Assembly: GCA_009760855.2 (NCBI GenBank) | Contig: WPIO01000006.1 | Location: 7,410,001 to 7,452,500, forward strand | Reading direction: 5' to 3' | Length of the DNA: 42,500 bases | DNA from: Cristatella mucedo | Lineage: Eukaryota; Bryozoa; Phylactolaemata; Cristatellidae | Shown: positions 1 through 11,660 of the stretch, piece after piece | Position numbering within the stretch: position 1 is the first letter of the stretch | How the letters are laid out: every line of letters starts with the position of its first letter | Position numbers and translations under genes: made by a program | Notes under the pieces: generated by a model | Told to the model about the DNA's origin: nothing | Database searches by the model: none | Seen by the model: only the letters and a program-made list of their open reading frames with translations

Positions 1-337
1 GGAACGATTTACTCCTATTATTTAGAGAATATTTCGCCCCTTGGCATCCGTCATGCCTATTGGACATTTTCATTGGAAGATATTACAGGCGGACTCTTTC
101 AACTGGTAAATAGCACAGCGAGCCCACATATCTGTGAATCCCTGAGTACAGCGCCGGCCGCTGACATCATCGGCGATGTCACTCAGTTCTCTTTACCCGA
201 ATGTACGACATCATGTTTGCTAGCTACAAATTGCTGGGCCATACACTTTGACAAGAATCAGAGAAGGTGCATCATGATGAAGAAATGCTATGCAACCCCC
301 ACGAACGAGGTCACTGTGGTATTTCAGCGATATTACG
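1..337 (+). CDS. Host gene, partial exon: PAN/apple-like domain
   Basis: The frame is open from base 1 and ends at a consensus donor (ACG|GTAAGC). The encoded stretch has a cysteine pattern like a PAN/apple domain (CTTSCLL then NCWAIHF, RRCIMMKKC), a fold used for protein or sugar binding in secreted and surface proteins. The exon ends in phase 1 and joins in phase to the exon at 1861, which begins a discoidin domain. PAN plus discoidin suggests an extracellular adhesion or recognition protein. The 5' end lies outside the window. PAN is inferred from cysteine spacing only; the exon structure is better supported than the domain name. Confidence 0.7.
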
Positions 338-1860
338 GTAAGCATACTCATTCAGCGAAATTTCTATTGTCTTTTTTTTAACCGTTACTTTGGGTTCTTC
401 ATGTTGATTATTAACACAAATGATTGGAATTTAAAAATGGCCGTTTTCATAGTGACCCAGGAGAGAGGCAAATAGTCTCGGTCGCTGCCGAGCGGCCAAG
501 TTGGCGGTTTCTGAGCTGTGTGAAGAAGCACTTTTCATGGGGCAGACATGCCGGAAGCCGAAGCGAGCTCCTCGTGCGGTACATTTACGGATACTGAAAT
601 AAGCTTAAATTAAATTTAAGAATCATTTACTCTCGCCCTAATCCTAAGTTACGCAAGTACTTCAATTCTTTTGCTAGGCTTCCTTGGCGATGGCTATGAT
701 GACTCGACATGCAACAACAAGTTACTAGGTAGGCTGAACATGCTTTGGCGATATACTATTAATTTCTTGTTTTATTTCTTTTTGTTAGGTATATAATTGA
801 ATTGACTGCGTGCTCTGTCGCCGTGTATATCATGACTTGTTTACCCTATAGAGTATATTAAACTCAAAAGTTGATAGATGAATTCAAATCTTGTAAATTC
901 ACTTGTATAATGTTAGCTTATCCCATAATATACGGTTACTGGTATAATAGCGAAGTAGCATTTTCAACCCTTGTTTAATTCTGATACTCTGCCGAAATAT
1001 CAGTGCGCAGTAAGTCACAGACTATATAAAGCCTATTCTACATATATAAATATATATAAATACTCATATATATAGGTGTGTGTATATGTAGATATACACT
1101 TCTCTACAAATATATATCTTCTCAAATTTAGTTTTTCATTTCTGCTCTTGCAGATAAAGACAAAAAGCAGCCGTTATCTGTGTAGCATTTAATTGGTTTT
1201 CAGTGTCAATAGTACACCCTGTAGTAAGATAACCACGCACAACATTTAGCTAGTTTTCCGATACAAGGTGACCTAACACAGATTGAGCCCCTTTGGGTCA
1301 AAATTGTGGCTAAAATAATAATGGAATGGTCAAAATCCCTCAACAAATTTCAAGCACTCAAGTTCTTGTTTTAAATGCCAAAAGATTCCAATTGTGTCCG
1401 TGCAGATGACCTAGACCCCTACTAGGCATGAACAAGACACGTGTCACTGACATGAATCTATAACTTTTGCAGAAAATTTAAATTGATACTGATGACTATT
1501 TTAAAGCTCCTGCTGGCAACTTTGTTTCATTGCTCATAATTTTGAGCTTCCAATTACAAAGCGTCGAGTAAGGTGTTTGCTAATTGATAAAGTTGTGAGA
1601 CATAATATGAAAACAATTTTCCAAAATTTTTTCTTGCAAATAATTTTAAAAGGAGCTTAGCCTAGCTTCTTTGATTGTATGACAGTGCTAGTGATTTGAA
1701 CAAATAATTCTTGGCAAGTGTTTTAGTCTGTCTGAAATCATTGCTATCTGTGAGTGCTCTCCTATTTAAGCACGCGAGGACTGGCCGGGCAGGTTGCAAT
1801 AGCACCTGGCGAGTATGAGCGGTACTTGACCTGGTGCTGCACAACAACAAACCGTTGTAG
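338..1860 (+). other. Intron 1 of the host gene
   Basis: The interval runs from the GTAAGC donor to an acceptor ending TTGTAG. It holds an AT-rich TATATAAA-type stretch near 1038-1110. I see no gene or recognisable mobile element in it. Confidence 0.6.
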
Positions 1861-2039
1861 CTTCTCTGCCGGACTCGGCTATGACTGCATCATCGAGCTA
1901 TGGCGGTCTCTATCCAACGTGCTCAAAGCTGTACAATGTTTCGGACTATTGCGGACGTACCTGTTACTACGGTTCGTGGAGCTCGGCAGGTCTCTCATCA
2001 GATGACTACCTACAGATTGACTTTCTTCAACTAAAGAGA
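1861..2039 (+). CDS. Host gene exon: F5/8C (discoidin) domain, first part
   Basis: Translation contains MTASSSYGGLYPTCSKL and later DDYLQIDF, matching the opening of F5/8 type C domains (Asp-Ser then a Thr-Ala-Ser-Ser run, and the YLQ-hydrophobic strand). It begins after TTGTAG, supplies the two bases that complete the codon left by the previous exon, and ends at GTAAGT in phase 0. The family binds glycans, phospholipids or collagen outside the cell. Confidence 0.8.
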
Positions 2040-3061
2040 GTAAGTAGATTGCTGCTCGACCTAGGTCATCGACGCGCTGCTCTGCCGCAATATCTGCTGG
2101 ACCCTTGCCTAGTCTTTTGGAGGGCCGTAGACCGATGCAACACAAAAATGCAATATATTTGTATCCGTGCTTTACTATTTTAAAATCAGATAGCGTTTAT
2201 TTTTGAGCCATTAAACGGCCTATCCGTCATCAGCATGTACTTCTAGTCTCGACGAGGTCTTGGGCCGGGCCACAGGCGCTAGTGAAGCCCGTGCTGAGCC
2301 CCATGACTAAGACCACGTGACTTCCGTTCAGGCTCAATTATTTACGCTTTAAAGCGAAAGTTGAGCAGCTTCTTGCTCGTGCTTAACATAATCCTCCTGA
2401 AGTCTCCACTGCCGAACACTACAACAAACCCCTAGCTTCGTTTTTCATGTGCCAACTTTGCGCTCAGTCAATTGCTAAGCATTTTATAAGTCTTAAAGGC
2501 TCATTATTTCGACTGATTACAGCAGCAATCAATCAAAGTGCTTTCTAAACTTTTCAAGCATAAGTGCCCGCTGGATTCCGTGTATCTATTATATATTAGT
2601 TATATACATTTGATATAGCGTCCTCAGATAACTCAATCTCTTTTTAGGCCCTTTACATTTGCTGCAAAGGAAGCACGATCGAATGGTTAGTTGTAGCATG
2701 CTCAATGACAACAAGCACAGCATGGTTAGGGGTTACATGCACAGGGTTAGCATACAAATATGGTTAGTGGCAGCATGCACAGTGTCAGCTTGCATGAGTA
2801 TGTAAAGGATGAATCACGTGTTTTAATGGTAACATTTTGCGCTAAATTTTTAATTTAAATGTACTGCTGATTGCATCACGTTATGCATCAATAATGAGCT
2901 ACCAATCATTACTTTATCTCGAAAATTAGTTATCCCCTTGGGTCTTATTTTATTCCAATTTGTATCTGTGGAAGCTTTCTTGACAAGAATGCAGATGTCG
3001 TCGCAGTTTCCATCGGCTTTTTCACCGCCAGCATTGCCTGAACTTTTTTGTTTTCTTTCAG
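2040..3061 (+). other. Intron 2 of the host gene
   Basis: It runs from GTAAGT to an acceptor ending TTTCTTTCAG. The only recognised content is a minus-strand LINE B 3' fragment, listed separately. Confidence 0.65.
2616..2820 (-). repeat. LINE family B 3' UTR fragment
   Basis: Read on the minus strand it matches the 3' untranslated region of the LINE copy ending at 10810: a stretch with repeated GCATGCTG and CCCTAACCAT-like segments, then TTTGCAGCAAATGTAAAG and the terminal CTCTGAGG-like hairpin. No coding part remains. It sits inside an intron. Confidence 0.75.
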
Positions 3062-3196
3062 ATAACGCGATACGAAATCGCCAGTAGATTAGATCATACG
3101 GGTTGCAGTTACCATCAATACGTTAAATCATTCTTCCTAGAATACAGCAGCGACGGAATTACGTATAACACGTACAGAAATAGCAGCGGGAAAATG
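3062..3196 (+). CDS. Host gene exon: F5/8C domain, middle part
   Basis: The exon follows TTTCTTTCAG and ends at ATG|GTAAGA; it is 45 codons, phase 0 at both ends. It encodes ITRYEIASR, then YVKSFFLEYSSDGITYNTY, the classic discoidin strand (YVKSF-x-L-x-YS-x-DG with an aromatic-x-x-Tyr). It continues directly from the exon ending at 2039. Confidence 0.85.
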
Positions 3197-3654
3197 GTAA
3201 GAATATTTTCATTGTTAGCCCTATGACTTCATTCGTGGTCGTACATGTAATGAATATCTAAAATTTTCTTTGATAAAATTTATAAAACCGATTTAACTTA
3301 TTCACAGCTCCCGCAATACGTTCATCTCAAGTCATGTGTCAAAACTTTATAGAGTCGTTAATGCCTCGCTCACAAAAGCCTCTAGTCAGAAATATTGTTC
3401 TCGTCCGGTGTTCAGCTTCAGAGGTAACACAGATTGTGCAGGCACGACAATTTTTCCAAATTTATATATAAAACGGCAATGCAGATTCGAAGCTCGTTTA
3501 AATTTAAATAGCGTTCTTTCATCTCTAAGAGTCTATGCTGGGTTGTTAAAATGTCCACGCCTATCGGCCTTATACAGTAATAGGCTAGCCTGTTGATAAT
3601 CCTACACCTATCAGAAGACTTACTCGTACCAGGTGCTAATAACAAGTATAATGT

Positions 3655-3965
3655 ATCTCCGTAAGTAACTCCACAAAGTCATAAAGACCATGTGGGTGTT
3701 ACGCACGAGAGTATTGTATAGCGCACTCACAGCCTAAGCGGCTTTCGGTAGGCATTCGGTAGCCAACAGACTTCGTCTCACGAAACAAAGAGAAAGTGGG
3801 AAGCATAGCAGAGTTAGGAGAGCAGTTGAGGTAGTGAGTAGCATAGAAGTAGCAGTTCAGGACCACTGAAAAAGATGTGCCATAGTCGGCAGTTGGAGAG
3901 TAGATGTCGTTGCGTAAGAATAAAACATTACATGGAGCCATAACAGAACGAAATCTCTGGTCTAG
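3655..3965 (-). repeat. LINE family A 3' end fragment
   Basis: On the minus strand this matches the ends of the plus-strand copies at about 7700-7985 and 36190-36510: a serine/leucine-rich tail, TTTCTCTTTG, GGCTACCGAATG and the 3' UTR TGACTTTGTGGAGTTAC. Only the 3' end is present, as expected from a 5'-truncated insertion. Confidence 0.8.
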
Positions 3966-4080
3966 GAACTTTGTGTATATATGCACTCCAAAAGGAACAT
4001 GTCGATCGGCTATTAATCGCGGTGGCAAATCATAACACACAAACACACACACAAAGTCAAACACACACAGGCACGCGAAA

Positions 4081-4081
<1 letters not shown>

Positions 4082-4126
<45 letters not shown>

Positions 4127-4127
4127 T
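4082..4127. repeat. (AC)n microsatellite
   Basis: An uninterrupted AC dinucleotide run of roughly 22 units, preceded by interrupted ACAC tracts from 4036. Confidence 0.97.
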
Positions 4128-5880
4128 GGGCAATGCTCACTGAATGTATACGAAATCTGTAGTTGCAATTAATTAGTGCAGATTCTACAATTAGATCTGG
4201 AAGCTAGCCACTAGCATAAGATCGTTTCACACAACCAGAGTGGTAACGCGTGAAGAAATGGATGTTCTCATCGCGAGAAACGCGTGGAATTGTACGAGCT
4301 CCTCACAGCCTGCATAATTCTATTCGGTGGCCAGCTGTAGGGCGGCTTGCCGAGGCGCCTGGGATTTTACCTTCAATTGACGGAATGTTTTCCATTCGAT
4401 GGAACCTGGACAGCCTCCTAGAGCTTATCGTCTAGATCGTTTGCCAAGATCTTCATCGTTTCCTCGATGCTACGCACCGTTAACAGTCACCATTTAGCAC
4501 CTTTTTGGTCGGGTTGCCTTGGCCTACAGTATAGCGTAGGTCGCGAGCCCTCGACCTTGGCGGCAATTAAAGACGGGCACCTTACTTCTGGTTCAAATTA
4601 CTCTTACGAGACGTTTTGATAAGCTCATGCTGCAGTGTAGTGCCCTCGGGTACGGACTGCTGTGCGAGGTTACCTCCTTTTTGCAAAGTCAGCGACAGTC
4701 GCCGACGGAGGATGTGGTGCCCGCTTCCTGCACAATGCCGACTCGTGCACTCAGTCTGTTTATTCAGCCATCTTATGCACTACGTCTTTTGCAACTGCTG
4801 CGCTTGAACGGCTGCTTTTACGCCGGATGTGTTCGTATGTTGCGCATCAGACCTAAGCAGCGAGTTTGATATATACAGCCCGGCGAGTATTCCTACTTTC
4901 CAGCGAAGATCTTTATTTACGTACAATCGGTCGAGCGTTCGACCAGTGCCTATGTCCTTGACCTGAGCTTGCCCTCATGTAAGTTGAAACGAAGCCCACG
5001 GCACGACTATCTGGCTTGCAAGTGTCACTTTATAAGATTCATCCAGAAGAGCTTTCTGACTAGGCACGGTTCTCGCGAGCCCCTGGCTACCAATTAAGAC
5101 TACCATGTGTCACTCCACGAAAGTCACTTCGAGGAGGAATCAACGCACATAATGTGCATTTTAAAGTGGCCTGGCTGAAAGTTGCTCCAGCCTAGTGAGT
5201 ATAATCTTATTCTTATTTAAGCCCTACCTTTTTTGTTACGACGGTCCATGGAATCAAAAAAAATATTCATCGCATTTCCTTTGCAAAGTCTTGTAGTTTT
5301 TATAGGTTCTTTAGGATGGTCGTTTTACTAAAGAAAATCGCCGATTCCGATGATATCATCTTAGTACTCTATTGACAAGGTTAAGTTACTCAATTACTTT
5401 TACGGATACGTCCATGGGTAGCTAAAGATATATTTTATATGTTTTCGCATTTGTTTACAAAGCGCTGTGTGGTAGCCCGCCACTAGGGACTCTAGTGTGC
5501 TCTAGACCTTTTCAATCAGCTTTTTCCAAGCATGTCACCAGAAGACGACCAATGCGGAAGGATACATCCGCAAAAAAGAGGCCGTATAAAATAGGTCTCG
5601 GGTTTCACTTTTGTATTTTAGTGTAATTGTAATTGTGATTTGTAATTGTAGCGTTTACATAAGTCAGCCTTTGTCTTACTGTCGAGCGTTTTTAGTATCG
5701 TGATAGTTCTGAAAGAGTTAGACGCTATTTCAGGCAGCACAGCCACATTCGTAGAGAACCCATTCTTGATTAAAATCTGTTTTGAGATGCATGTTCTGCG
5801 TCGTGAAAACCTGTCGGACGCTCACGTTTTCCCTCGCGCACTTTTAATCCATGGAAAACCGCTCTCGTCTCGTTACACAG

Positions 5881-6027
5881 CTCTTCAACGGGAACAGCAA
5901 CGCCAACGAAACCACTGGTGGGGCGTTTCCTAATCCCGTAGTGAGCGCACGCTTTCTGCGAATTCATCCGTATCAGTATTCCAACTGGAAATCTCTTCGA
6001 ATGGAAATTTATGGCTGCGCTATATAG
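5881..6027 (+). CDS. Host gene terminal exon: F5/8C domain, end
   Basis: After an acceptor ending TTACACAG the exon encodes FNGNSNANETT, then ARFLRIHPYQY and LRMEIYGC and stops at TAG (6025-6027). This is the canonical end of a discoidin domain (N-x-N/D, then ARFLRI-x-P, then LR-x-E-hydrophobic-GC). Its phase 0 start fits the exon ending at 3196, so exons 2 to 4 make one complete domain and the gene ends here. Confidence 0.88.
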   Translation, partial: LFNGNSNANETTGGAFPNPVVSARFLRIHPYQYSNWKSLRMEIYGCAI

Positions 6028-6198
6028 CGGCGGCTTGAAAATGACGGTCGCCTGAATCAGCCAAATCCGTTGGCACGTGACTGAAGACAGCGACAGCGAA
6101 ATGACCGATTGACTTTTGATTGGTGTTTTTCTCTTTAAGTACATGCTCGGCTTCGCTAAGATAACTGCGATTCTAGCAGTCTCGGCCAATACGCCGCT

Positions 6199-6199
6199 A

Positions 6200-6253
<54 letters not shown>
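6199..6253. repeat. (CT)n microsatellite
   Basis: CT dinucleotide run of about 27 units with one TTT interruption. Confidence 0.97.
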
Positions 6254-6257
<4 letters not shown>

Positions 6258-6515
6258 TTATTCAATTATCTGCTGGTTAATTTCGGGTTGCTTCATTTCC
6301 TTCGAATATATGCATGTGCATATTCAATGAGTCATTTGAAAAAAATGAGTGATTGCCACGAATATCATCCGCCGTGTCCTGGCTGGAGTCTAGTTAATCT
6401 GGAGGCTTTCGGTCGCGCCAGCTGCCGAGTTTTGGTGCTTTTTCAAGCTACTCATTTTCGGCACGACCGCGGGTTGACCATGTCTATCTGAGGCATCGCG
6501 AAGCTGAATGCTGCT

Positions 6516-6570
6516 ACTCTCTCTCTCTCTCTCTCTCTCTCTCGCTCTTTCTCCGAGTCTCTCTCTCAAA
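6516..6570. repeat. (CT)n microsatellite, interrupted
   Basis: CT run from about 6516 to 6543, continuing as degenerate CTCT tracts to about 6570. Confidence 0.9.
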
Positions 6571-7014
6571 TCACTACAAATTGCTCTCTTCTGCCTTCGA
6601 TCTGCTTCACTCATCGCGGATCTGCCTATTGGCTGCCGCTGCTCCACCTGCTCATCTTGGCCCAGAAAGTTTGGCTAGTTGCTTACTTCGCTGCGCTGAC
6701 GCCATAAACTTTCTGGCTCTGGTTAGCAATCTAAAGAACCTTGACATCTGCATTCGCCCTTCGCAGCTCGAACGAGATCTGTCTTTGGCTGCTTTGAATC
6801 TGTTTACAAAATACCCTGAGCATCTTCGGTGTTAATCCCATCGTATCGTTTTGACTGCTGCTGCTGAGTCCTACTCGCAGGTGGAGCTTTTTGCTGCCCC
6901 TTTCACTGCTGCAGCTTTGACCTTTGACCTGCAGCTTTGACCTGCAAGGCACAAGCTTGAACGAGTCAAATTCGGCTGCATGATACCGCACACTGAGAGG
7001 CCGCTAGCAACCAT

Positions 7015-7985
7015 GCAGTGATAAACTGAATGCTTGCCTCGCCGAAATTTGATCCTGGATGTCGAAAGAAATTTGAAACTAATCGGCAATAAAACTGAAC
7101 TGCTGCTCATAGGACACCCTGAGCGTGTGGCTGGATTAAAAGGATTTGCTCTTCTAATAGGTGGTACTGTTGTGCGACCATAATCACGTGGTCGAAATTT
7201 AGTTGTCGTTTTCGACAGCTGCCTCAATTTTAAAAGCTCCATTCAGAAGACTGCTTCTACTTCTAGCCATCGCGTCCGATCCCTCTCTAAATTAGGAGCT
7301 GTCTTCCAAGGTGGCTTGCAAAGAAGCTCCTTAGTTCTGTCTCGGCTTAATTTTTGTAATTTTCTTTTGGCTGGGCTACCAAAAAAGCCAACTAGGTCAC
7401 TGCAGATGGTTATGAATATCGCTGCGTAGCTAGTTTGCAAATCCCATAAGTTTGACCGCGTGTCTTCTTTGCTAAAAGAGTTATGATAGCTGCCGGTTGA
7501 TCAGCGGATACAGAGCAAAGTTTGTACGCTGACCCACAAGGCCCGCCACGGCTTGGCTCCTCCATTCTTAGCTGAACTGCTGCAATAGCTCCAGATTCTT
7601 CGTGCCCTCAGGTCCTGTATGGGCAATAAATTAATTGTTCCATTCCTCCGCTTGAAGACTGTTGGCGACAGAAAGTTTAGTTCTGCAGGTCCGAGACTGT
7701 TGAACTCACTTCCACGACTCTTACGCAACGACAACTACTCTTCTGCTGCCAACTATGGCTCATCCTTTTCAAGCAGTCCTGGGCTGCTACTTCCATGCTA
7801 CTCATTAACACAACTGCTCTTGTGACTCTGCTATACATCTCACTTTCTCTTTGTTGCGTGAGACGAAGTCTGTTGGCTACCGAATGAGTACCAAAAGCCG
7901 CTAAAGCTTTGAGTATGCTATACAAAACTCTCCTGCGTAATACCCACATAGTCTTTTTGGCTTTGTGGTGTTACAAACGGATATA
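7015..7985 (+). repeat. LINE family A fragment: RT C-terminal region and 3' UTR
   Basis: Closely matches 35530-36510: GAATGCTTGCCT, GAACTGCTGCTCATAGGA, the connection region (SCLNFKS, GNKLIVPF), and the 3' UTR with TAACACCCACATAG-like and GGCTTTGTGG segments. Many stops and frameshifts break the frame, so it is a dead fragment. It ends at an AT microsatellite (7981-7998). Confidence 0.85.
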
Positions 7986-8444
7986 TATATATATATATGC
8001 ATACATATTGATATTTGCATAGATCCAGCATCGTGTCGATGGCTTTCTTGCATTAGAGAAATTCTGAGAGAGAGAGAGGGAGAGTACACAATTGCCTCTG
8101 TCTGCATTGCTCCAATAGTGAGCATCCAAAGCCATGCACGGATAATAAAAGTAATCATAATAACCGATGAATAAATCCGTCATCATCAAGTGCACTTTTG
8201 GTGCACACTCGCCATCACTTTCTGATACTGGGCGGTGCCATCTTAGTTTTTACTAGACTCTCTTCTTCCTTTGTTGCTCTGGATGAATGCTGTACTCAAG
8301 GCATAACATTGGAGAGTTATCATGGCACTTGGGGCAGCAGTGATAGCAGAAACGAGGAACACTGTCAAATACTTCCTTCGACTACACCCGGAAGCTTGGA
8401 AAAGCCAGGGGTTCTTTTTTCACTCGAACGCTGAATTTCTGCCA
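7986..8444. other. AT microsatellite and unassigned sequence
   Basis: An AT run is followed by about 440 bases in which I recognise no gene. It may be the 5' part of the LINE A copy that follows, too decayed to call. Confidence 0.4.
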
Positions 8445-8860
8445 GTCGGACCATAAACTAATTTATAAGACGGTAAACCATTTACTGGCCAATGCTGAAA
8501 GGTCTGACTCCTAAGATATTAAGGGCTCAGCCGAAACGTTTTCAGCCTTCTTTACTGAAAAAACTGTGCACATTCGAGCCTCCATAAAGCCCCCACCGAC
8601 TAAAGCAATTGCGGAATCACAACCTGTGACCTTCCTTAACAGGTTTTCCTAGGTTTCTGTATGCGATGTAGCTACATTAATAAGGTCTAGCAAAAAGAGC
8701 TTGTCTTCTGAAGACCCTATACCATCATCTCTGTAGTCTTCACTGGCAGACAAACTTAGCCCTGCCATAACCGAGATTTTTAATGCTTCTTTGGAAAAGG
8801 GGGCCGTCCCCAAGTCCTTCAAATCGGCGATCGTTAGACCTATACTTAAAAAGCCTGGAT
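8445..8860 (+). repeat. LINE family A, left half (RT N-terminal region), interrupted at 8860
   Basis: Conceptual translation shows LINE reverse transcriptase N-terminal features (TVNHLLANAE, then FKSAIVRPILKKPG), with several stops. The frame runs up to GGAT at 8860, where a TAA-repeat tail begins. The matching right half starts at 34971 with the same TGGAT and continues in the same frame (YKDPCKLSPVSLLPFLSKI). The two are therefore halves of one copy split by everything between. Confidence 0.85.
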
Positions 8861-10144
8861 TAATAATAATAATAATGATGCACTTGATAAAGCGACCTCA
8901 GAGAACTAAATCTCTCTCTACGCGCTTTACATTTGCTGCAAAGGGATTTCACATACGTTCCCGTCAATACTCTGGAGTCTCCCACTGAGATAGGACCTGA
9001 ACCATTGCAAAGCCGTGCCAGTGATGCCCAGGCGAGATGAGAGGCGCTCTAGAAGAACTTTGTGATCGATGGTATCAAAAGCTGCCGAAAGATCTAGCAA
9101 AACAAGCAGAGACACTCTACCCATGTCTGTGTTCCTAAGTAGGTCGTTGTATGCCCTAAGCAATGCTGACTCTGTGGAGTGATTATCTCTAAAGCCAGAT
9201 TGGAACTTAATAGCAAGATTTGAAGCTTCGATATATAAGTTCAGCTGGTCCGCGACGACCCGTTCGAGTGTCTTTGATAGGAATGGTAGAAGGGAGACTG
9301 GGCGGTAGTTGCTCAAGTTCTCTTGGTCTAGTGTTGCTTTCTTGAGAAGAGGCCTGACAACAGCTTTTTTGAAAGGTGCTGGGACATGACCTGAGGCTAA
9401 TGACATATTAATGATGTTAGCTATGCATGGGAGCAGCAGATCAATGCAACGTAGGGGCAGGACAGTGGGAATAGGGTCCAGAGGACTTGTTGTCTTCTTT
9501 GATTGAGATACAAACTTCAGGACTAGATCACTAGTGACCTGCTTAAATGCAGACATTGAGGTGCAGCCAGGAATCGGGGAACAGCATTCTAGTGGGGATG
9601 TTGTCATCGCAGGGATGGATTCCCTAATATTGTCTATCTTCTGCACAAAGAATCGAGAGAAGCGATCGGCTAGATCATCAAAAGAATAATCAGGTAAGGA
9701 GCTAATCTGGGAGCGGTTGAGGAGATGGTTGATCGTCGACTTCAGCATTTTAGGATTGTGCATCTGTGATTCAACAATGTTTCTATAGAAGCTAGATTTG
9801 GCCTTTGCTAGGATCGATTGGTAAGACCTACAGTAGTCTTCATATGCCTGTCGATTGATAGTCAGTCCAGATCTTTTGTATGTTTTTTCAAGCTTTCGCA
9901 TAGTACACCTGGCTAGTTTAATGTCTGTGGTAAACAATATGCCATCTGGGCGGGGGCGCACAGTGCGCTTTGTCAGAGGCGAAAACTCGTGTCGTGTTGT
10001 AGCTATCTACCAATGATGACAGATCGGAGGGAGGACTGAGCAGCAGAGGTGAAGCAGATATTCTCGCACGGACAGCATCAATGTTAAGGGTCTTGAGGTT
10101 TCGCGATTCACAGGTTATTTTAGAGGACGAGGTGCGTACACACT
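8861..10144 (-). repeat. LINE family B, 3' part: (TAA)n tail, 3' UTR, partial RT
   Basis: Minus-strand CR1/L2-like non-LTR retrotransposon. Its 3' end is at 8861 with a TAATAATAA tail, then the 3' UTR hairpin AGCGACCTCAGAGA and TTTGCTGCAAAG. An open frame at 8927-9961 encodes the RT N-terminal half (KKAVVRPLLKKATLD, NYRPVSLLPFLSKTLE, FQSGFRDNHSTESALL, LDLSAAFDTIDH). It then jumps at about 8950 from RSYLSGRLQSI into the 3' UTR, so the palm with the YADD catalytic motif is deleted. The linker to the endonuclease continues to about 10144. It is not active. Confidence 0.88.
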
Positions 10145-10810
10145 GGCCTACCAGCATGTGCGATCAGGCGATTGCAGCTGGTGCAAAACTCTGCAGCTAG
10201 GCTTGTCTGTCGTGAGCGTCACAGTTGCCACATTACTCCACTTCTCGCCGACCTGCACTGGCTACCAGTCAAGCAGCGGATTGACTTCAAGGTTTTGTCG
10301 CTCACTTTTAGGTCCCTTCATTCTATGGCTCCAGCCTATCTGTCAGATATACTACCCCATCAGGTCAAGCATCGTACCACCCGCTTTTCGGAATCCAACA
10401 GTCTAGAAATACCTCATACAAACCTTACATCCTTTGGAGACCTTGCATTTAGTTCATATGCTCCCAAATCCTGGAACTCTCTCCCGACCTGCGTCAGAAC
10501 ATCCCCTGACCTGACCACATTGAAAAGGAACCTAAAAACACACCTATTTAGGACAGCATTTAGTGGGTCCCTGTGATTCGTCCTTGATGTGCTTATGCGT
10601 GCTGACACTATGCATGCTGCCACTAACCACATTTGCATGCTGACCCTATGCATGTCACCCCTAACCATATTATTCATTTTGTTTGTTTTTCAAGCATGAT
10701 TTTACTTACGATTCCATTGCATTTCACTTTACAGCAAATGTAAAGCGCCTAGAGAGAGATTAAGTTCTCGGAGGGCGCTTTATCAAGTGAATTATTATTA
10801 TTATTATTAG
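10145..10810 (+). repeat. LINE family B 3' fragment inserted in opposite orientation
   Basis: An open frame at 10172-10576 encodes the RT C-terminal region (QLVQNSAARLVCR, LHWLPVKQRIDFKVL, YAPKSWNSLPTCVR). It is followed by a 3' UTR and an ATT-repeat tail ending at 10810. Removing it would join the minus-strand LINE B linker on its left to the LINE B endonuclease end (SDHMQISFN) on its right, so it is a later insertion. A near match is at 38285-38690. Confidence 0.85.
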
Positions 10811-10865
10811 ATTAAATGAGATCTGCATGTGGTCAGATATGTAACCGAGTTCTAGGGGTCAGAGG
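10811..10865 (-). repeat. LINE family B endonuclease C-terminal sliver
   Basis: On the minus strand it reads GYISDHMQISFNL, the SDH motif of the APE-type endonuclease C-terminus. It lies between two insertions and belongs to the same LINE B copy as the pieces on each side. Confidence 0.65.
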
Positions 10866-10871
10866 CTAATT

Positions 10872-11070
10872 CCCGCCAAACCCAGCCATATTCCGGCCAC
10901 GTTGCTGCTCGCCATGCCGCCGAGCTAGAGTAAGACCACCGGCCGTCAGGTTAGACCTCTTTATATTAACGCCCGCCAAACCCCGCCATACTCCGACCAC
11001 GCTGCCGCTCGCCATGCCGCCGAGCTAGGGTAAGACGAGCGGCCGTCAGGGTAAACCTCTTTGTAATAAG
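10872..11070. repeat. Two-copy tandem repeat, 100-bp unit
   Basis: Two successive units start with CCCGCCAAACCC at 10872 and 10972 and share CGCCATGCCGCCGAGCTAG, GGCCGTCAGG and CCTCTTT. They are about 85-90 percent alike by eye. They form the left part of a GC-rich insert in LINE B. Confidence 0.9.
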
Positions 11071-11660
11071 GCATGCGCCAACAACAACAGGGGAACTAAA
11101 CAAGTCTACAGGGAGGGTCCTATGCATAGTACACTATGGGGGCGCAAGACGACGCAGCAAGCTCGAACAAACGTGTTAGTTGGGGTCAGTCGGCTTCTGC
11201 AGTACTGTCGTTGTACCGCCTCCGAATCCAACAGAAAGAGCGTACGCTGTCCAAAACCCGGCTGGCTGAGTAACGGCTGGCTAGTCCGAGTCGACAACTA
11301 CCACAGTCGTAAGCTTCCGCCGAAAGACGCCAACACACGGGGGGGGGGTCACGAACATGCTACACGGGGAACGCGGAACATCCAAGTCAACAACGAGCGA
11401 GCGATCCAGCTCTGCTCGGGCCTCGGGTACTCGTTCCCTTGCTTTCGTGGCAGCATCGCCTGAGCACGCCTGCACAAATCCAGGTGCATAACTCGGCGAG
11501 ACCGGGAGCCTCCAACACCACGACTTACTTGGCCAACTTGCCGTACCCAAGAGCCCCGGTGACCTCTCGTCAGCGCACATCCGGCAATGCATAGGTCTGA
11601 CCCCGGCCTAGCCGGTGACCCTCATTACAGCCGCCTGGTCCCAGCCAACCGAACCCTGCC
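11071..11660. other. GC-rich insert of unknown nature within LINE B
   Basis: Together with the tandem repeat this segment separates the LINE B endonuclease (ending near 11661) from its SDH sliver (10811-10865). Overlapping open frames on both strands (11122-11463 plus, 11281-11592 minus) show no domain I know. A non-autonomous mobile element is the likeliest reading, but I cannot see its ends clearly. Confidence 0.4.

Larger units (their letters stand above)
3197..5880 (+). other. Intron 3 of the host gene
   Basis: The long intron between the GTAAGA donor and an acceptor ending TTACACAG holds a LINE A fragment and an AC microsatellite. The rest shows no gene I can support; short open frames at 4616-4869 have no recognisable domain. 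Confidence 0.6.
6028..7014. other. Intergenic, with two CT microsatellites
   Basis: Non-coding stretch downstream of the host gene. Apart from the two CT tracts listed separately I see nothing I can support. Confidence 0.5.

Noticed and set aside
3699-4133. A 144-codon minus-strand frame starting with a Cys/Val run
   Set aside because: It is the AC microsatellite plus a LINE A 3' fragment read in one frame; the Cys-Val run is just GTGTGT.
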